Below are positions 17,351-26,795 of a stretch of 64,000 nucleotides of DNA, one piece after another (within the stretch, counting starts at the first letter, position 1; the number at the start of each line of letters is the position of its first letter). This DNA is from Bradyrhizobium oropedii (GTDB taxonomy: Bacteria > Pseudomonadota > Alphaproteobacteria > Rhizobiales > Xanthobacteraceae). A model generated the notes under the pieces. That model saw only the letters and a program-made list of their open reading frames with translations. It was not told where the DNA came from and made no database searches. The translations under genes were made by a program, and so were the position numbers. The DNA is taken from positions 20,278 to 84,277 of the forward strand of contig NZ_JACMYO010000010.1 of the NCBI RefSeq assembly GCF_020889685.1, in the 5' to 3' direction.

Positions 17351-19465
17351 TCATTGCACGCGGATCACAACGGTATCCGCTGCCCCCGTGGCATCGATCA
17401 CGGTGAGCCGCGCGAAGCCGGGCCCAGGCGGCTCGATCAGGCGTTGGCGCCGGCTGTCGATGTCCCCGGCTGAGACACCATTGACGAGGACCGTCAGCGG
17501 CAGCACCCCGCCGGCGACCTTGACCGGCATCGTCGCGTTACGGCCGCCCTCGGATTGATCGACGTCGATGCGCGAGCCGTTCAGCGGAAACTGGATGTGC
17601 GGCGCCTGGTCGTTGCCGCTGCGGACCAGCTCGCCGAGCGGCCGGAACCGGCGCAGCGGTGGCGGCAGTTTGGCGTTGGAGGCGACCAGCACGCCCCGCG
17701 GCGGCTTCGGCAACGCCGCCGGGATCTTTTCGGTGCGCGCAAAGGCGTCGAACAGGATCGGCGCCGCGGCCGTTCGGCCGACCAGGCCCGGCACCGGTGC
17801 GCCGTCCGGACGGCCGACCCAGACCCCGATGGTGATGCGGCCGTCGAAGCCGACCGACCAGGCATCGCGATAGCCGTAGCTGGTGCCGGTCTTGAACGCG
17901 ATCCGGTTGTGCACGCCGTTCTCCGGCGGCGGCGTGCCGAGCAGGACATTGCCGACCTGCCAGGCCGCGGCCTGATCCATCAGCCGCATCGTGTCGCGGC
18001 CGTCACTTGCCTGCATGATCTCGCGCAACGGCTTGGTCGCACCGAGCCGCGCCAGGCCGGAATAGAGCTGGGCGAGATCCTGCAGCGTGATACCGACGCC
18101 GCCGAGCCCCATTGCAAGGCCCGGCGCTTCGTCTTTCGGCAGCACGAGACTGGTGCCGGCCTGCTTCAGCCGCGACGACAGCCGGCTGGCACCGACCCGG
18201 TCGAGCAGCGCAATCGCCGGCACGTTCAGCGACAATTGCAGCGCCTTGCGGATCGGCACCGTGCCCTGGAACGTCATGTCGAAATTCTCCGGCGCGTAGG
18301 TGCCGAAGCGGATCGGCTGATCCTCGATCAGGCTGTCGGGATGGACAAAGCCGTCCTCGAAGGCGAGGCCATAGATGAACGGCTTCAGCGTCGATCCGGG
18401 CGAGCGCACCGCGCGCGTCATGTCGACCTGCCCGGCCCGCCGATCGTCGAAATAATCCGCCGAGCCGACCCGCGCGAGCACGTCGCCCGTTTCATTGTCG
18501 ACCACCACGATCGCAACCGAGACGTCAGGGCCCAGTGCGGTGGCGCGGTCGCGTGCCAGCGCCTCCAGGTTCCGTTGCAGCGTGGCGTCCAGCGTCAGCT
18601 TGATGACGGGCGTATCCTTCATCGTCGCGATCGCCTGATCGGACGAATGCGGCGCCAGGATCGGGATCTGCTTGCGCAGCTTCGGCACCGCCGTCGCCCT
18701 CGCCTGCGCGGCGTCGTCCTTCGACACCACGCCATCCTCAACCATGCGATCGAGCACGCGGTCACGTGCGGCATGGGCGGCTTCGGGGAAACGATCGAGC
18801 CGCCGCCGCTCCGGCGATTGCGGCAAGGCGACCAGCAGCGCGGCCTCGGCGAGCGAGAGCCGCTTCGGCTCTTTGCCGAAATAGGCGATCGAGGCGGCGC
18901 GGACGCCCTCGAGATTGCCGCCGAATGGCGCCAGCGCGAGATAGAGATCGAGGATCTGCTCCTTCGAGAGCTGCCGCTCCAGTTCGACCGCACGCACCAT
19001 CTGGCGCAGCTTGGCGTAGACCGAGCGCTGGTGCCGCGGCTCGATCAGCCGCGCCAGCTGCATCGTGATGGTCGAGCCGCCCGAGACGATATGACCGCGG
19101 GTGAGGAGCTGGAGTGCGGCGCGCGACAGCGCCAGTGGATCGACGCCGTGATGCTCGTAGAAGCGCTTGTCCTCATAAGCGAACAGCAGCTTCAGATAAC
19201 CTGGATCGACTGATGTCTTGCCGTCGACCGGCAGCCGCCAGCGTCCATCCGCCATCGCATAGGCACGCAACAGCTTGCCGTTGCGATCGATGACTGATGT
19301 CGAGACCTGCTGCGCCTGCGCAAGCGGCAGCGGACCGAGCGACACGACCCAGCCGGCGAAGGCGCCGGCTGCGACCAGCGCCACGACGGCACAGATCGCC
19401 AGCACTGGCCTGATCCGTCGCCAGCGCGATCCGCGTACCGGTGCTGTCGTCAGCGTTGCACTCAT
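17351..19465 (-). CDS. pbpC: Penicillin-binding protein 1C (bifunctional peptidoglycan synthase)
   Basis: A 704-aa class A PBP anchored by one N-terminal membrane segment. The GT51 glycosyltransferase domain (~55-230) has EDKRFYEHHGVDPLAL, GGSTITMQLARL and LALAPFGGNLEGVRAAS. The transpeptidase domain carries the catalytic STLK in RSPGSTLKPFIYG (~360), an SLN in LQLSLNVPA and KTGTS. A C-terminal PBP_C beta domain closes it. Its start overlaps the stop of the alpha-2-macroglobulin gene by 4 nt, the pairing known in many Gram-negatives (yfhM-pbpC in E. coli). Confidence 0.95.
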   Translation of the reverse strand: MSATLTTAPVRGSRWRRIRPVLAICAVVALVAAGAFAGWVVSLGPLPLAQAQQVSTSVIDRNGKLLRAYAMADGRWRLPVDGKTSVDPGYLKLLFAYEDKRFYEHHGVDPLALSRAALQLLTRGHIVSGGSTITMQLARLIEPRHQRSVYAKLRQMVRAVELERQLSKEQILDLYLALAPFGGNLEGVRAASIAYFGKEPKRLSLAEAALLVALPQSPERRRLDRFPEAAHAARDRVLDRMVEDGVVSKDDAAQARATAVPKLRKQIPILAPHSSDQAIATMKDTPVIKLTLDATLQRNLEALARDRATALGPDVSVAIVVVDNETGDVLARVGSADYFDDRRAGQVDMTRAVRSPGSTLKPFIYGLAFEDGFVHPDSLIEDQPIRFGTYAPENFDMTFQGTVPIRKALQLSLNVPAIALLDRVGASRLSSRLKQAGTSLVLPKDEAPGLAMGLGGVGITLQDLAQLYSGLARLGATKPLREIMQASDGRDTMRLMDQAAAWQVGNVLLGTPPPENGVHNRIAFKTGTSYGYRDAWSVGFDGRITIGVWVGRPDGAPVPGLVGRTAAAPILFDAFARTEKIPAALPKPPRGVLVASNAKLPPPLRRFRPLGELVRSGNDQAPHIQFPLNGSRIDVDQSEGGRNATMPVKVAGGVLPLTVLVNGVSAGDIDSRRQRLIEPPGPGFARLTVIDATGAADTVVIRVQ

Positions 19466-22400
19466 CTCGCCGGCTTCACCTCGACCGCACCGGTGCCGCT
19501 TCGGCCGTAGCGCGAAGGATTGTACATGTCCTCGACATAGGCCTGCGGCAGTACGTATTTGCCCGGCGACACCGCGCGCACGACATAGGCGACGGTGAAC
19601 ACCGATTTGTCGTTGGCGCCGCGGTCGATCGCCGCGGTGAAGCGATCATCGCGGAACTCGGTGTTCTTCGGCTCGACACCATCCTCGATCCACTCGAGCG
19701 TGCCGGAATCGCCTGACGACACCAGGTTCGGGTTGTCGATCTCGAGCCCGGCCGGCAGATAGTCGGCCACCATGATGTGCCCGAATTCCGGCTTGGCTTC
19801 CGTCACTTTCAGGACAACCGCGAAGCGGTCATTCTGTTTCGCCTTGGTGACATCCGCCGGCTTGCCGTCGAGCGTGAAATAGCCGCGCTCGATCTTGAAG
19901 CCGTTGGAGGCCGCGGGTTCCGGCGTGACCGGCGAGCCCGACACCGAGATCACCGCCTGCACCGGTGCGTCTCCGGTGTTGGTGATCTTGAGCGGCTGGC
20001 CCGTCATCTCCTCGGCCTTGTAGCTGCGATAGACCGCGGTTTTGACCGGCTGGCCGTTGATGTCGAGCGCCATTGTCTCCTTGGCGAGCGCGCGGGCCGC
20101 CAGCACCATCCACGCATTCTCCTGCGTCGAGGTATAGGGCGACAGCCCCCGCGCCGCTTCGACCCGCAGCACGGCCTGCGTCAGCGTGGTGCGCGGCGCA
20201 TTGCCCTCGCCGGCGAGCGAGACAAGCGCCGCCGCATCGCGCAGCGCCGAGCCGTAATCCACCCGGCCGAACTCGATCACCGGTTTCGGGTTCAGCGCGT
20301 CGAGCGCGGCGCCATAGACCCGCTCGGCCCTCGCCTTGTCGCCGACCAGGGCCAGCGCCGCGGCAAGCTGCGCCTTGGAGATCGGCGTCGCCAGATTGTT
20401 CAGCTTGGTATCGGCGAGATAGCGCAGATCGCCAATCGGCGCCGCGCCGTTGCGCGCGAGCACGTAGAGGCCGTAGGCCAGATCGCGGCCGCCGTCCTTC
20501 TCCGGCTCGTTGGCATTGACCACCGAGTTCCTGACGCGGTCGAGCGCGTTCTTGAACAGCACATCCGGCACCGCAAAGCCCTTTTCACGGGCCCGGGTCA
20601 GGAAGTCCGTGACATAGGCATCGAGCCAGGCGTCGTCACCGCCCGCCGACCACAGGCCGAACGAGCCATTGGAGCCTTGTCGAGCCAGCAGCCGCTCGAT
20701 CGCATCGCGGATGCGCTGGTCGACCGCGGTGTCCATCGCGAGATGGGCGCCGGCGGCAAGATCGTTGACATAGAGCAGCGGCAAAGCGCGGCTCGTGATC
20801 TGCTCGGAGCAGCCATAGGGGTAGCGATCAAGCGCCTTCAGGATGCTCGCGGCATCGAGCGCGGTCGACAGGCTCGCCGAGATCGAGACGCTGCCGGTGC
20901 CCGGCACGAGATCGGAGAACATGTCGGAGGTCAGCGTCAGGCTCTCGCCCTTCGCCAGCGTGCGGATCGAGCGGCGCGCCAGCACTTGCGTGGCCGGCTT
21001 GACGTCCAGCGCATAGTGCCGCGCCAGCGCCAGCCCGTTCGGCCCCGAAATATTGACGTCGAACTCGGCGCGTCCGGCACCGCCGGCCTCGAGGCCGAGC
21101 GACAGCGATGAACGCTGCTTGGCGGCGAGCTTCACCGTCGTGGTCGAATTGCCCGAAGCCTTGATCGGGCCACTCGCCTTGACGCTGATGGCGTAGTCGC
21201 CGGCGGCGCCCTCGACATTGTCGATATCCATGCTGATGGTGCCCTTGTCACCGGTCAGCAGGAAGCGCGGCAAGGTCGCGGTCACCACCACGGGGTCGCG
21301 CACGATCACATCGGTGGTTGCGCGACCGAGCTTGGTGGCGCTCCACGCCACCGCCATCACCCGCGCGGTGCCGGCGAAGTCGGGGATGTCGAAGCTCACC
21401 TCGGCGGTGCCGTCGGGGCCGACCGTGACAATGCCGGAATAGAGCGCGAGCGGCTTCTGCGTCGGCGGTGAGCCCTGCAGCTCGGCGCCGGCGGCGTCGC
21501 CGCCGCTGCGGATCTGGCCGCGCGTGCCCTGCATGCCGTCGATCAGCTGGCCATAGAGGTCGCGGATCTCGGCGGTCAGGCGGCGCTGCCCGAGATAATA
21601 TTCATCCGGCGCCGGCGGCTTGTAATTGGTCAGATTGAGAATGCCGACATCGACCGCGGCCAGCACCACCTTGGCGTCCTCGCCCGGATTGAGCCCGCCG
21701 AGCTTGACCGGGATCTTCAGCGTCGTGCCAGGCCGCACCAATGCAGGCGGCGACAGCGCGACGGCAAGCGTGCGTGTCTTCTTGTCGATGCCGAACCATT
21801 TCAGCCCGATCGCACGGCCCGGCATACGCCCGGCGGCGGCATCGAGCGGACGGCGCAGCGTCGTCATTACATAGGCACCGGTGCCCCAATCGCTGCCGAC
21901 CGGGAGCTTGACCTGCTGGGTGCCCTCCTTGACGTCGACGCTTTGCGTCGTCAGCAGGCGGTCGCCGAGCACATAGAACGTGAGCTTGCCTGAGGTGCGT
22001 GCGTTGACCGACACCGTCATGGTGTCGCCGGAGGCATATTCCGGCTTGTCGATCGATGTCTCCAGCAGGTCGGGCGTGTCGGCACTGCCGTCGGAATACC
22101 AGCCGACATCGAACTGCACCGAGGTTACCGGGCCGTCGGCGTCGGTCGATTTGACGTCGAGCCGGTACCGGCCGGGCTGCGGCTGGAAGGTCAGGCGCAT
22201 CGGCTTGTCGGCCGCGAGGTTGGCGTCGCCATCGGCAACGCGGCGGGTCGACTTGACCGGCTCATAGTTCCACGACGAATTCTGCCGGTACCACTGGTAA
22301 CGCGACTCCAGCTTCAGGAGTTCGTAGCGCAGCCCGTCGCGCTGAAGCTGCTTGCCGTCGGGCGCGACGAACACAACGTCAAACTCGGCCTTGTCACCCT

Positions 22401-24669
22401 CGGCCACGCTCTTGTCGCCGAACAGCGGCTTGACGCCGATCAGCGAGGCGCCAGGGGCCACCGGCAGCACGATCTTGCGCTCGACCGAGCGGCCGCCGGT
22501 CTCCGCCATGCGGATGAAGATCTGGGCCTCCTGCGGCCGGGTCGAGGCCGGTACCTTGTCGAGCTTGACCGGGAAACTGGCGGCACCATTGGCATCGGCC
22601 TCCGGCAGATCCTCGATCGGGGTCCGCTCGTTGCTCGCGGTCTGCTCATCGTCGACACCGAACTGGTAGCCGGCATAGCCGGGCCGGCCGTTCGCCGCTG
22701 GCGCCACCAGCATGTCGCCCTCGAGCTGCAGGCCCGAGGCCGGCGCGCCGTAGAGGAAGTGGCCGGAGACCTGAAGTTCCACTGGAACTTCAGCTTTAAT
22801 CACCTTCTCCTTGCTGGTCAGATCGAATTCGACCCGCTCGGGGTTGTAATCCTCGACCATGAAGGTGGTTTCGCCGACCGACGAGCCCTTGGGATCGGTA
22901 AAGACGCGGGCGCGCCAGGTGCCGGTCGGCACCGCCGAGTTCAGCGCCACCGCCAGCATCCGGCCGCCGGCACCCTGGTCGGGCAGCACGGCACGGCGGA
23001 ATTCGACGCCGTCGGGGCGCTCGATCACCATGGTCAGCGGCGTCCCGGTCAGGGCATTGCCCTGCCCGTCGCGCAGCAGCGCGGTCAAATAGACGGTCTC
23101 GTTGGAGCGGTAGACGCCGCGCTCGGCATAGACGAAGGCGTCCGCACCGGCCGGGATCGCCCGGCCGGTGACGCCGCGGTCGGTCAGGTCGAAGGCATTG
23201 GCCTTGAGGCTTAGGAAGGCGTAGTCGGCTTTCTCGCCCGTCACCGTCAGCAGCGCCGGCGACAGCCCGCCCTCGCCGCGCGCCAGCCCCTGCTCGAACA
23301 GCACATGACCGGCCGCATCCGTCTTGCGGGTCGCCAGGATCTCGTTGTTGCGGGCGACCAGCTTCACTTCCGCGTTGGCGACCGGCTCGGTCGAAGCCAG
23401 CGAATTGACGAAGACGTGGATACCGTCATTGCCGGAGAACGCCGACAAGCCCATGTCCGAGACGATGAACCATTGCGTCGCCAGCGTGCCGTCGTCGTCG
23501 CTGCCAGGTCCCTTGGCCGCAGCGGTCATGACATAGACCCCCGGCTGCAGGTCACCCAGCGCCTGGTCGACGGGAAATGCGGTGACGACGTCCTGGTTCA
23601 GCGTGGTGGCCGTCGCAAGCTCGCCCGACCACACCTTGACGCCGCGCTGGTCGCCGAGATCGGAAAGCTGGTAGCGGCTCAGCGTGCTCTGGAAGTCGCT
23701 GTCGATCACCGTGTTGATCAGGTTGCGGTCACCGATCCGGAAGACGTCGACCTTAACCGCCGGCGTGTTGACGCTCACCACCGGGATACCGCGCTGTCCG
23801 GTCCGCGGCAGCACATACGCGCGACCGGTGAACCGCACGAACGGCTTGCGGTCGCGAACATAGATGTTGAATTCGGCCGATTTCGGCAGGGTCTCCTTGA
23901 CCGTCGACGGCAGGCCGGCGCGCAGATTGATGTTGTAGCGCTCGCCGTGCTTCAGCCCGTCGACGCAGAGCTGCTGGCCTTCCGCCGACAATGCCGGCTT
24001 GTCGGTGCCGGCGAGCGCCAGGTACGGCGCGAAGTCAACGCGCTTGGCCAATTCCTCGGAGAACTGAAAGCAGGCCCGCGGCGAGGCCGCGTCGGAATCG
24101 ACGGTATAATCGAGCAGCCGGAAGCCGTGCTCGTCGCGCATTTTCTCATACTGGCCGCGGACATCGGCCACCTCGCGCATGTCGAGCGACATCCGCAATG
24201 CATCCAGCGCCGGGCGCCACAGCTTGCGCTCGGCAAGCGCCTTGCCGAGCACCGCCAGCGCGTCGGCCTCCTCGCCCGCATTGCCGGCACGCTGATAGGC
24301 GATATAGGCGGCGGTCGAGGCGCGCTCCATCAGGAAAGTCTGTTCGCTTGAGCTGGCCGAACGGATCTGGAACACGGTTTTGGCGAGCCGCAGCCAGTTG
24401 GCGCCATCCTCGGGCGCGGTCGCCGCGATCTGGCCGAGGATCGTGAGTCCGCCGCGGAAATCGTTGCGCTTGAAGGCGGCATCCGCGTCGGTGCGCAGGG
24501 TCGCGGCCGACTTGTTGACCGCGCCCGCCTCGCTCTTGATCTGGGCCTCCAGCTTGATCGCGGAATCGGCGAGATCGTCGCGCTTGAAGGCCTTGTCCGC
24601 AGCCTGGGCGCTCACCAGGCCGAGTGCCAGCGTGGCGCAAAGTGCGGCCGCACGAACCAATCCGATCAT
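19462..24669 (-). CDS. Bacterial alpha-2-macroglobulin family protein with thioester motif
   Basis: A ~1735-aa periplasmic protease-trapping protein. The ATG at 24669 is chosen because it has AGGAG upstream and begins a clean signal peptide (MIGLVRAAALCATLALGLVS); the frame is open further upstream. The large MG-domain array fills the N-terminal two thirds. A thioester signature GCSEQ lies near residue 1285 in YPYGCSEQITSRALP, as in reactive bacterial A2Ms. No lipobox Cys is seen, so unlike E. coli YfhM it may be soluble in the periplasm. Overlap with pbpC supports joint repair of breached peptidoglycan and trapping of proteases. Confidence 0.94.
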   Translation of the reverse strand: MIGLVRAAALCATLALGLVSAQAADKAFKRDDLADSAIKLEAQIKSEAGAVNKSAATLRTDADAAFKRNDFRGGLTILGQIAATAPEDGANWLRLAKTVFQIRSASSSEQTFLMERASTAAYIAYQRAGNAGEEADALAVLGKALAERKLWRPALDALRMSLDMREVADVRGQYEKMRDEHGFRLLDYTVDSDAASPRACFQFSEELAKRVDFAPYLALAGTDKPALSAEGQQLCVDGLKHGERYNINLRAGLPSTVKETLPKSAEFNIYVRDRKPFVRFTGRAYVLPRTGQRGIPVVSVNTPAVKVDVFRIGDRNLINTVIDSDFQSTLSRYQLSDLGDQRGVKVWSGELATATTLNQDVVTAFPVDQALGDLQPGVYVMTAAAKGPGSDDDGTLATQWFIVSDMGLSAFSGNDGIHVFVNSLASTEPVANAEVKLVARNNEILATRKTDAAGHVLFEQGLARGEGGLSPALLTVTGEKADYAFLSLKANAFDLTDRGVTGRAIPAGADAFVYAERGVYRSNETVYLTALLRDGQGNALTGTPLTMVIERPDGVEFRRAVLPDQGAGGRMLAVALNSAVPTGTWRARVFTDPKGSSVGETTFMVEDYNPERVEFDLTSKEKVIKAEVPVELQVSGHFLYGAPASGLQLEGDMLVAPAANGRPGYAGYQFGVDDEQTASNERTPIEDLPEADANGAASFPVKLDKVPASTRPQEAQIFIRMAETGGRSVERKIVLPVAPGASLIGVKPLFGDKSVAEGDKAEFDVVFVAPDGKQLQRDGLRYELLKLESRYQWYRQNSSWNYEPVKSTRRVADGDANLAADKPMRLTFQPQPGRYRLDVKSTDADGPVTSVQFDVGWYSDGSADTPDLLETSIDKPEYASGDTMTVSVNARTSGKLTFYVLGDRLLTTQSVDVKEGTQQVKLPVGSDWGTGAYVMTTLRRPLDAAAGRMPGRAIGLKWFGIDKKTRTLAVALSPPALVRPGTTLKIPVKLGGLNPGEDAKVVLAAVDVGILNLTNYKPPAPDEYYLGQRRLTAEIRDLYGQLIDGMQGTRGQIRSGGDAAGAELQGSPPTQKPLALYSGIVTVGPDGTAEVSFDIPDFAGTARVMAVAWSATKLGRATTDVIVRDPVVVTATLPRFLLTGDKGTISMDIDNVEGAAGDYAISVKASGPIKASGNSTTTVKLAAKQRSSLSLGLEAGGAGRAEFDVNISGPNGLALARHYALDVKPATQVLARRSIRTLAKGESLTLTSDMFSDLVPGTGSVSISASLSTALDAASILKALDRYPYGCSEQITSRALPLLYVNDLAAGAHLAMDTAVDQRIRDAIERLLARQGSNGSFGLWSAGGDDAWLDAYVTDFLTRAREKGFAVPDVLFKNALDRVRNSVVNANEPEKDGGRDLAYGLYVLARNGAAPIGDLRYLADTKLNNLATPISKAQLAAALALVGDKARAERVYGAALDALNPKPVIEFGRVDYGSALRDAAALVSLAGEGNAPRTTLTQAVLRVEAARGLSPYTSTQENAWMVLAARALAKETMALDINGQPVKTAVYRSYKAEEMTGQPLKITNTGDAPVQAVISVSGSPVTPEPAASNGFKIERGYFTLDGKPADVTKAKQNDRFAVVLKVTEAKPEFGHIMVADYLPAGLEIDNPNLVSSGDSGTLEWIEDGVEPKNTEFRDDRFTAAIDRGANDKSVFTVAYVVRAVSPGKYVLPQAYVEDMYNPSRYGRSGTGAVEVKPAR
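22769..22791. repeat. 23-bp perfect palindrome inside the alpha-2-macroglobulin gene
   Basis: Two perfect 11-bp arms (CTGAAGTTCCA and its complement) flank a single central base. It lies in coding sequence for ELQVSGHF. Such an exact inverted repeat is uncommon by chance, but it may simply reflect codon choice. Confidence 0.7.
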
Positions 24670-24958
24670 GATGGAGCTCCTGAACGCCCCGCGGTCGACC
24701 GCCGCGTTGGGGCTAAAAAATGCGCGAAAAGGTGACGGAGTGAAGGCGCTGACATGAACGGACAAAAACGTCGCAGATTGCATTGCCGACATTCCTTCGA
24801 CCAGCCCCGGCGGCAGCGCAATGCCGGCTCGGCGGGCTGGTCTGGCCAACACAGGGCGGGACCCCTGCTCGCCTTTGTCGTCTGACCACAAAAATCGGTT
24901 CGGACGGACTTGGCGGAAAGGCGGATTTTTCATAATGGCGGTGCTACAAGGCCGGCAC

Positions 24959-25035
24959 GGTCCCGTAGCTCAACTGGACAGAGTAGCGGATTTCTACTCC
25001 GCGGGTTGCAGGTTCGAATCCTGCCGGGATCGCCA
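24959..25035 (+). tRNA. tRNA-Arg (anticodon TCT)
   Basis: A 77-nt tRNA with all arms: acceptor GGTCCCG pairs with CGGGATC, the D-arm uses GCTC/GAGT, the anticodon stem GCGGA/TCCGC holds loop TTTCTAC (anticodon TCT), and the T-arm is GCAGG-TTCGAAT-CCTGC. The CCA end is encoded. Its 3' half is the integration target of the element to the right, and the gene is left intact by that insertion. Confidence 0.97.
24991..25035 (+). repeat. attL: 45-bp attachment site within tRNA-Arg
   Basis: The last 45 nt of the tRNA, from the anticodon loop to CCA, are identical to 40421-40465. The match ends exactly at the CCA end, and the bases on both sides differ. Confidence 0.93.
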
Positions 25036-25216
25036 AATTTTCTCCCAGCAAATCAAACCCTTGGGCGCGTTGTGGCTTCGTTCTTGAAGCCGCTCCGTGT
25101 TGCGTGGCGCTGCAAGCAGCTGACAGAAATTTCAATGTCTTACGAGCCATTACCAACGGCTCCGCGCAACACGGACGCAACACACGGATTCGCAGTCTGT
25201 TCACGGAGGTGGGCAG

Positions 25217-25324
25217 ATGACGATGCTGATCATAATCGGAGCCGCGGTTGCGCTGGTGCTGCTGATTCTGCTCGCTGCGGTCGCGCTGATCGCCAAGGTC
25301 AACAGCTTCGGTGATCCGGGCTAG
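25217..25324 (+). CDS. Small single-span membrane protein (35 aa)
   Basis: A 35-residue frame starting MTMLIIIGAAVALVLLILLA and ending in a short polar tail (KVNSFGDPG). Almost the whole protein is one hydrophobic helix. A strong ribosome-binding site (GGAGG) sits 7-8 nt before the ATG. It is followed 9 bp later by another small gene. The function is unknown; tiny membrane proteins of this kind are common near rhizobial tRNA-linked islands. Confidence 0.6.
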   Translation: MTMLIIIGAAVALVLLILLAAVALIAKVNSFGDPG

Positions 25325-25333
25325 GATGCCGCT

Positions 25334-25513
25334 ATGTGGCACCTGTTCCAGTCGCTCGTGATGTTCGCGGTGATCGCCTCGAACATCCATTGGCGATGGA
25401 CACCGAACGGCTACCTGGCGGCAATGATCGGCGCCGGACTTGCGTGGGCGCTCACCCAGATCATCAACGAGATGCCGCGGACGCTCGACGCGCTTCGACG
25501 CCGCCGGTCATAG
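25334..25513 (+). CDS. Small hydrophobic hypothetical protein (59 aa)
   Basis: A 59-aa protein beginning MWHLFQSLVMFAVIASNIHW, with two hydrophobic stretches (residues ~5-18 and ~28-44) and a basic C-terminus (RRRRS). It starts 9 bp after the 35-aa gene, so the two may be co-transcribed. I recognise the sequence style from Bradyrhizobium accessory regions but know no function. Confidence 0.6.
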   Translation: MWHLFQSLVMFAVIASNIHWRWTPNGYLAAMIGAGLAWALTQIINEMPRTLDALRRRRS

Positions 25514-25538
25514 GCCTGTGGCACAGCAGCGAAACGAC

Positions 25539-25640
25539 CCCAGCGCGGGGAGCGCCAGGGCCGCCACTGAACTCCCGCTCGGGGGGGCACCAGATTACGG
25601 GAGCACATGACGACTCCCGCCATTGCCACTTGTTCCTGCA
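25539..25640 (+). repeat. Diverged direct repeat, left copy (inside element)
   Basis: This ~100-bp stretch aligns with 40631-40736, with shared blocks such as GCGCCAGGG, AACTCCCGC, ACGGGAGCAC and TTGCCACTTGTTCC. It is inside the element, 504 bp from attL, while its partner is just outside attR. It could be a remnant of an older insertion boundary or a dispersed repeat. Confidence 0.65.
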
Positions 25641-25751
25641 CTCCCGCGACATCACAGCGCGTAACAAGAAGTGCTCCCCGGTTGAGCACCGATGCTACGG
25701 GGCCGCCGTTGACTCGACGCTGGGGATTTCAGGGCCCCGGTTTAGGAAGAA

Positions 25752-25794
25752 ACGCCGCCGGGCATGTATTTATGAGACCGGCGGCGTCTTTTGT
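25752..25794 (+). terminator. Rho-independent terminator-like hairpin
   Basis: A perfect 10-bp stem ACGCCGCCGG / CCGGCGGCGT with a 16-nt loop is followed by CTTTTGTT. It would end transcripts running rightward from the two small genes upstream. The same stem sequence recurs at 45018-45052. Confidence 0.7.
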
Positions 25795-25882
25795 TGGGAC
25801 TTGAGGCGGATCAATAGGAGCTTTTGCACAAGTTGTACGTTGAGGCGCAGCATCGGGGCGGATCCAAGATCGAGATCGAGCC

Positions 25883-26074
25883 ATGAGTACTGTCCCTCTG
25901 GACGTTGAACGAAAGATCGCGCAGCGGTGGGCCGCAAGATTTGCACGACCAGAACTCTCATCGCCAGGGCACGAGCCCGAACAAGCTTGCAGCGCTAGCC
26001 TACCGCCCGGACAATCGCCACCGCTCGAACTTGAGCCTGCAGCGCATAAGCAAAGCTCGGATCAGGCGCATTAG
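25883..26074 (+). CDS. Hypothetical protein, 63 aa
   Basis: A small soluble protein whose N-terminus (MSTVPLDVERKIAQRWAARF) is a conserved pattern I associate with short Bradyrhizobium proteins; the remainder is low-complexity and Pro/Glu-rich. It is tail-to-tail with the next gene, overlapping its stop by 4 nt. No domain or function is recognised. Confidence 0.55.
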   Translation: MSTVPLDVERKIAQRWAARFARPELSSPGHEPEQACSASLPPGQSPPLELEPAAHKQSSDQAH

Positions 26075-26460
26075 CCCATCGCCCCTTCCTGCCAGTCCTG
26101 CGTGCCGACCTGCTCCAGCAGGCCATCCCAGTCGCCTATCCCGCTGTCGTTGTCCTCTTCGAGATCGTCGCTGCCGCCGGCTGCCCATCGCTCTTGGCTG
26201 TGGTGGCAGTCGAGGCTTCCAAGATCGGGCTCGTCGTCCTCGAAGCAGTCCTCGCGCTCGCAGTCGTCGAACTCGCGCTCGGTCATCACGTATTCGTCGC
26301 TGGCATCGAGGAAGGCGATCAGCCGCTCGATCTCGGCGGATGCCTCTTTCCTGAGTCTGGCGAGGGCCTGGAGAGTCGTTTCCCGCTCCCGCTGTTGGAG
26401 TGCGAGGCCGGAGGTAATCGCACCAGCGGACTCCGCTGGTCGTTCTACGGTGGTTTGCAT
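26071..26460 (-). CDS. Acidic hypothetical protein, 129 aa
   Basis: A 129-aa soluble protein. Residues ~25-55 look helical (RETTLQALARLRKEASAEIERLIAFLDASD), and the C-terminal half is very acidic (DDCEREDCFEDDEPDL, DDLEEDNDSG). Similar acidic proteins occur in rhizobial genomic islands, with no known function. It is the first minus-strand gene in the left part of the element. Confidence 0.65.
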   Translation of the reverse strand: MQTTVERPAESAGAITSGLALQQRERETTLQALARLRKEASAEIERLIAFLDASDEYVMTEREFDDCEREDCFEDDEPDLGSLDCHHSQERWAAGGSDDLEEDNDSGIGDWDGLLEQVGTQDWQEGAMG

Positions 26461-26795
26461 GTTGCTTGCTCTGGATTGCTGGCTTTCTAGGGCCAGTTGC
26501 CAGCGAGCAGCGCTGGCGCCGGGAAGCTAGAAACGCCGCCAGAGACGGCGCGCGACGGCTTTCCCCTTTCGGGTCTTGTATAGCCGCCGCCTTCCCGGCA
26601 TAGTGGTGCCGTTCACGCTGGCGGCTAACCAGCGCGTCCTAATCGATGGCATGTTTGATCCCGGCAAGGATCGCCCCGCCATCGCCCTGGTGCTTCAGGC
26701 CCGGCAAGGCCTTCGGCGGGAGTTTCTAGGCTCCGCCTTCACCGTCTCACTGATTTGGTAAAAAATCCATCCCCTCCCGGGGCGCCCTCGGCGCA
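26461..26795. other. Gene-free stretch upstream of acidic protein gene
   Basis: This 335-bp interval separates two minus-strand genes and should contain the promoter of the 26071-26460 gene. A 61-codon plus-strand frame (26576-26761) has no ribosome-binding site and no recognisable motif, so I leave it out. Confidence 0.4.

Noticed and set aside
26576..26761. 61-codon plus frame
   Set aside because: Lacks a ribosome-binding site and homology-like features; lies in the promoter region of a minus-strand gene.
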